This document shows, in pieces, positions 14,819 to 15,494 of a stretch of 15,494 nucleotides of DNA. How positions within the stretch are numbered: position 1 is the first letter of the stretch; the number at the start of each line of letters is the position of its first letter. The position numbers were made by a program, and so were the translations under genes. A model generated the notes under the pieces. That model made no database searches and was not told the DNA's origin. It saw only the letters and a program-made list of their open reading frames with translations. This stretch comes from an uncultured Bilophila sp. (GTDB taxonomy: Bacteria; Desulfobacterota; Desulfovibrionia; Desulfovibrionales; Desulfovibrionaceae), in assembly GCA_910585945.1 (NCBI GenBank), contig CAJUHZ010000051.1, forward strand, positions 1 through 15,494, in the 5' to 3' direction.

Positions 14819-14860
14819 GAAGTCTGGTTAACCTGCCGTTCACCCGGTTGACCAGACTTC
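14819..14860 (+). terminator. Long hairpin after the pyruvate oxidoreductase gene
   Basis: Arms 14819-14833 and 14846-14860 (GAAGTCTGGTTAACC/GGTTGACCAGACTTC) form a 15-bp stem with one T-G pair and a 12-base loop, 54 bases past the stop codon. No T-run follows, so it may act as a 3' stabiliser or Rho-type end rather than a classic intrinsic terminator. Confidence 0.45.
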
Positions 14861-14870
14861 ATGAAACTAG

Positions 14871-14967
14871 AACTCATTTCATAATTCAGCCTTTGGGCTG
14901 AATGATGAAGATCATTCGCCCAAAAACATGGTTTTTGGCTCATTCACGGCGCTTTTCGCGCCGCGCC
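14871..14967 (+). repeat. Structured intergenic repeat, copy 2 (plus orientation)
   Basis: This shares ordered sequence blocks with the minus strand of 8650-8826. Hairpins in it are ATTCAGCC/GGCTGAAT (14884-14903), GAATGAT/ATCATTC (14900-14917, which overlaps and excludes the first), CCAAAAAC/GTTTTTGG (14920-14938) and CGGCGC/GCGCCG (14947-14963). It lies between two convergent genes and begins 10 bases after a long hairpin, just as copy 1 begins 14 bases after the terminator stem. It looks like a dispersed non-coding element. Confidence 0.55.
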
Positions 14968-14987
14968 AGAACTCTCGTCCGGCGTTG

Positions 14988-15020
14988 GAAGCCATTTCAT
15001 GCGAATTATGAAATGGCTTC
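14988..15020. terminator. 13-bp hairpin between convergent genes
   Basis: GAAGCCATTTCAT (14988-15000) and ATGAAATGGCTTC (15008-15020) form a perfect 13-bp stem with a 7-base loop. On the plus strand TATTCTATTA follows, a loosely T-rich end, so it may finish the pyruvate oxidoreductase transcript. The right arm can also pair with CATTTCATAATTC at 14875-14887 (13 bases, perfect), an alternative long-range structure. Confidence 0.5.
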
Positions 15021-15069
15021 TATTCTATTACGACAGCTCGGACTCCGAAACATTCCATGCTACGGAGCA

Positions 15070-15494
15070 CTATTGCATCTTCTCGTTGTCGCTTTTCCGA
15101 AGCTGATCAACGAACGCCTGCAAGGATTCCGCCTGATACGCGGAAAGGGTCAGCTTGCGCAGGGCAGCAGCATCCGAAAGACTCGCAATACGGGAACTCA
15201 CTGACACGGGGAGCCTGCCGAAGCGAAATTCCAGAACATCCCGCAGGGCAAGGCCCAGGCCTCTGGCCTCTCCCCAGGCTTCTCCTTCCGTTCTTCCCCG
15301 GGCTTCGCCGATCAATATGCCCTGCCGGATGTATTCTTCCTTCCATTGCGCGGCGCGTTCTTCCAGCATGGCCTCTCCTCTGGCTTCTCCGATAAGAATA
15401 CCCTGCCGGATGTATTCTTCCTTCCATTGCGCGGCGCGCTCTTCCAGCATGGCGTCAATCTCCTGCAAGTCATGAAATTCGGGAACGTCTGTCG
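15070..15494 (-). CDS. Rpn/YhgA-type (DUF4351-like) protein, C-terminal part, runs off the window
   Basis: The frame is open from the window edge to a TAG at 15070, giving about 141 C-terminal residues; the true start lies outside. The visible part has two near-identical 27-residue units (MLEERAAQWKEEYIRQG and onward, ending GEARG), a short Glu/Gly/Ala/Arg-rich stretch (EGEAWGEARG), and a tail LEFRFGRLPVSVSSRIASLSDAAALRKLTLSAY. That tail resembles DUF4351-like ends of the recombination-promoting nuclease (Rpn)/putative transposase family. The catalytic PD-(D/E)XK part would be upstream and is not seen. It converges with the pyruvate oxidoreductase gene and is probably unrelated to the catabolic cluster. 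An internal TTG at 15468 could be mistaken for the start. Confidence 0.7.
   Translation of the reverse strand, partial: TDVPEFHDLQEIDAMLEERAAQWKEEYIRQGILIGEARGEAMLEERAAQWKEEYIRQGILIGEARGRTEGEAWGEARGLGLALRDVLEFRFGRLPVSVSSRIASLSDAAALRKLTLSAYQAESLQAFVDQLRKSDNEKMQ
15289..15450 (-). repeat. Two tandem 81-bp units inside the Rpn-like gene
   Basis: Units 15370-15450 and 15289-15369 are in-frame tandem copies encoding 27 residues each. They differ in the DNA only at a few bases (for example GATAAGAATA against GATCAATATG, and GCTC against GTTC), while the first 25 residues are the same in both. This suggests recent duplication with selection on the protein, or slippage. Confidence 0.85.

Noticed and set aside
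15289..15450. Tandem repeats at the right edge as a CRISPR array
   Set aside because: The units are directly adjacent with no spacers and keep a protein reading frame, so they are coding repeats.

Overview
The window is about 60% GC and looks like chromosomal DNA from an anaerobic, probably sulfite- or sulfate-reducing, member of the Desulfovibrionaceae (Desulfovibrio/Bilophila type). This rests on a one-chain pyruvate:ferredoxin oxidoreductase very close in motif order to the Desulfovibrio africanus enzyme, a PrpR_N-type sigma-54 activator, a TRAP transporter, GC-rich tandem-hairpin intergenic repeats, and an Rpn-family gene with internal repeats. The genus is an inference.

Layout. Positions 78-7148 hold an eight-gene operon on the minus strand. 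In transcription order it encodes a SAF-domain small subunit and a UxaA/SuyB-like large subunit (a two-piece lyase/dehydratase), two paralogous beta-hydroxyacid dehydrogenases, a YdfG-type short-chain dehydrogenase, and the three parts of a TRAP transporter (DctP, DctQ, DctM). Diverging from it on the plus strand is an aldose-1-epimerase-like gene (7595-8635). A 486-base intergenic stretch follows, with a strong intrinsic terminator, a structured repeat and a sigma-70-like promoter. It leads to a sigma-54 enhancer-binding regulator (9122-11080) and a 1177-residue pyruvate:ferredoxin oxidoreductase (11232-14765). The right edge holds a second, inverted copy of the structured repeat and the 3' part of an Rpn/DUF4351-like gene that runs off the window.

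How it may work together. I see sigma-54 -24/-12 candidates (GG-N10-GC) in front of the minus-strand operon, the epimerase gene and the oxidoreductase gene, and a perfect 10-bp inverted repeat at enhancer distance between the two divergent promoters. A related half-site overlaps the regulator's own promoter. The simplest model is a ligand-responsive regulon. The TRAP system imports an anionic substrate, the dehydrogenases adjust its oxidation state or stereochemistry, and the two-subunit lyase cleaves it. The co-regulated oxidoreductase then takes pyruvate to acetyl-CoA.

The UxaA, YihU-like and YdfG-like families all have members acting on C2/C3 sulfonates (SuyAB, YihU, IsfD). No KDG kinase or KDPG aldolase is present. 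A C3-sulfonate such as sulfolactate is therefore a reasonable hypothesis, with an unknown sugar acid as the main alternative. The substrate cannot be settled from sequence alone. I see no tRNA, rRNA, insertion sequence, CRISPR array or origin.
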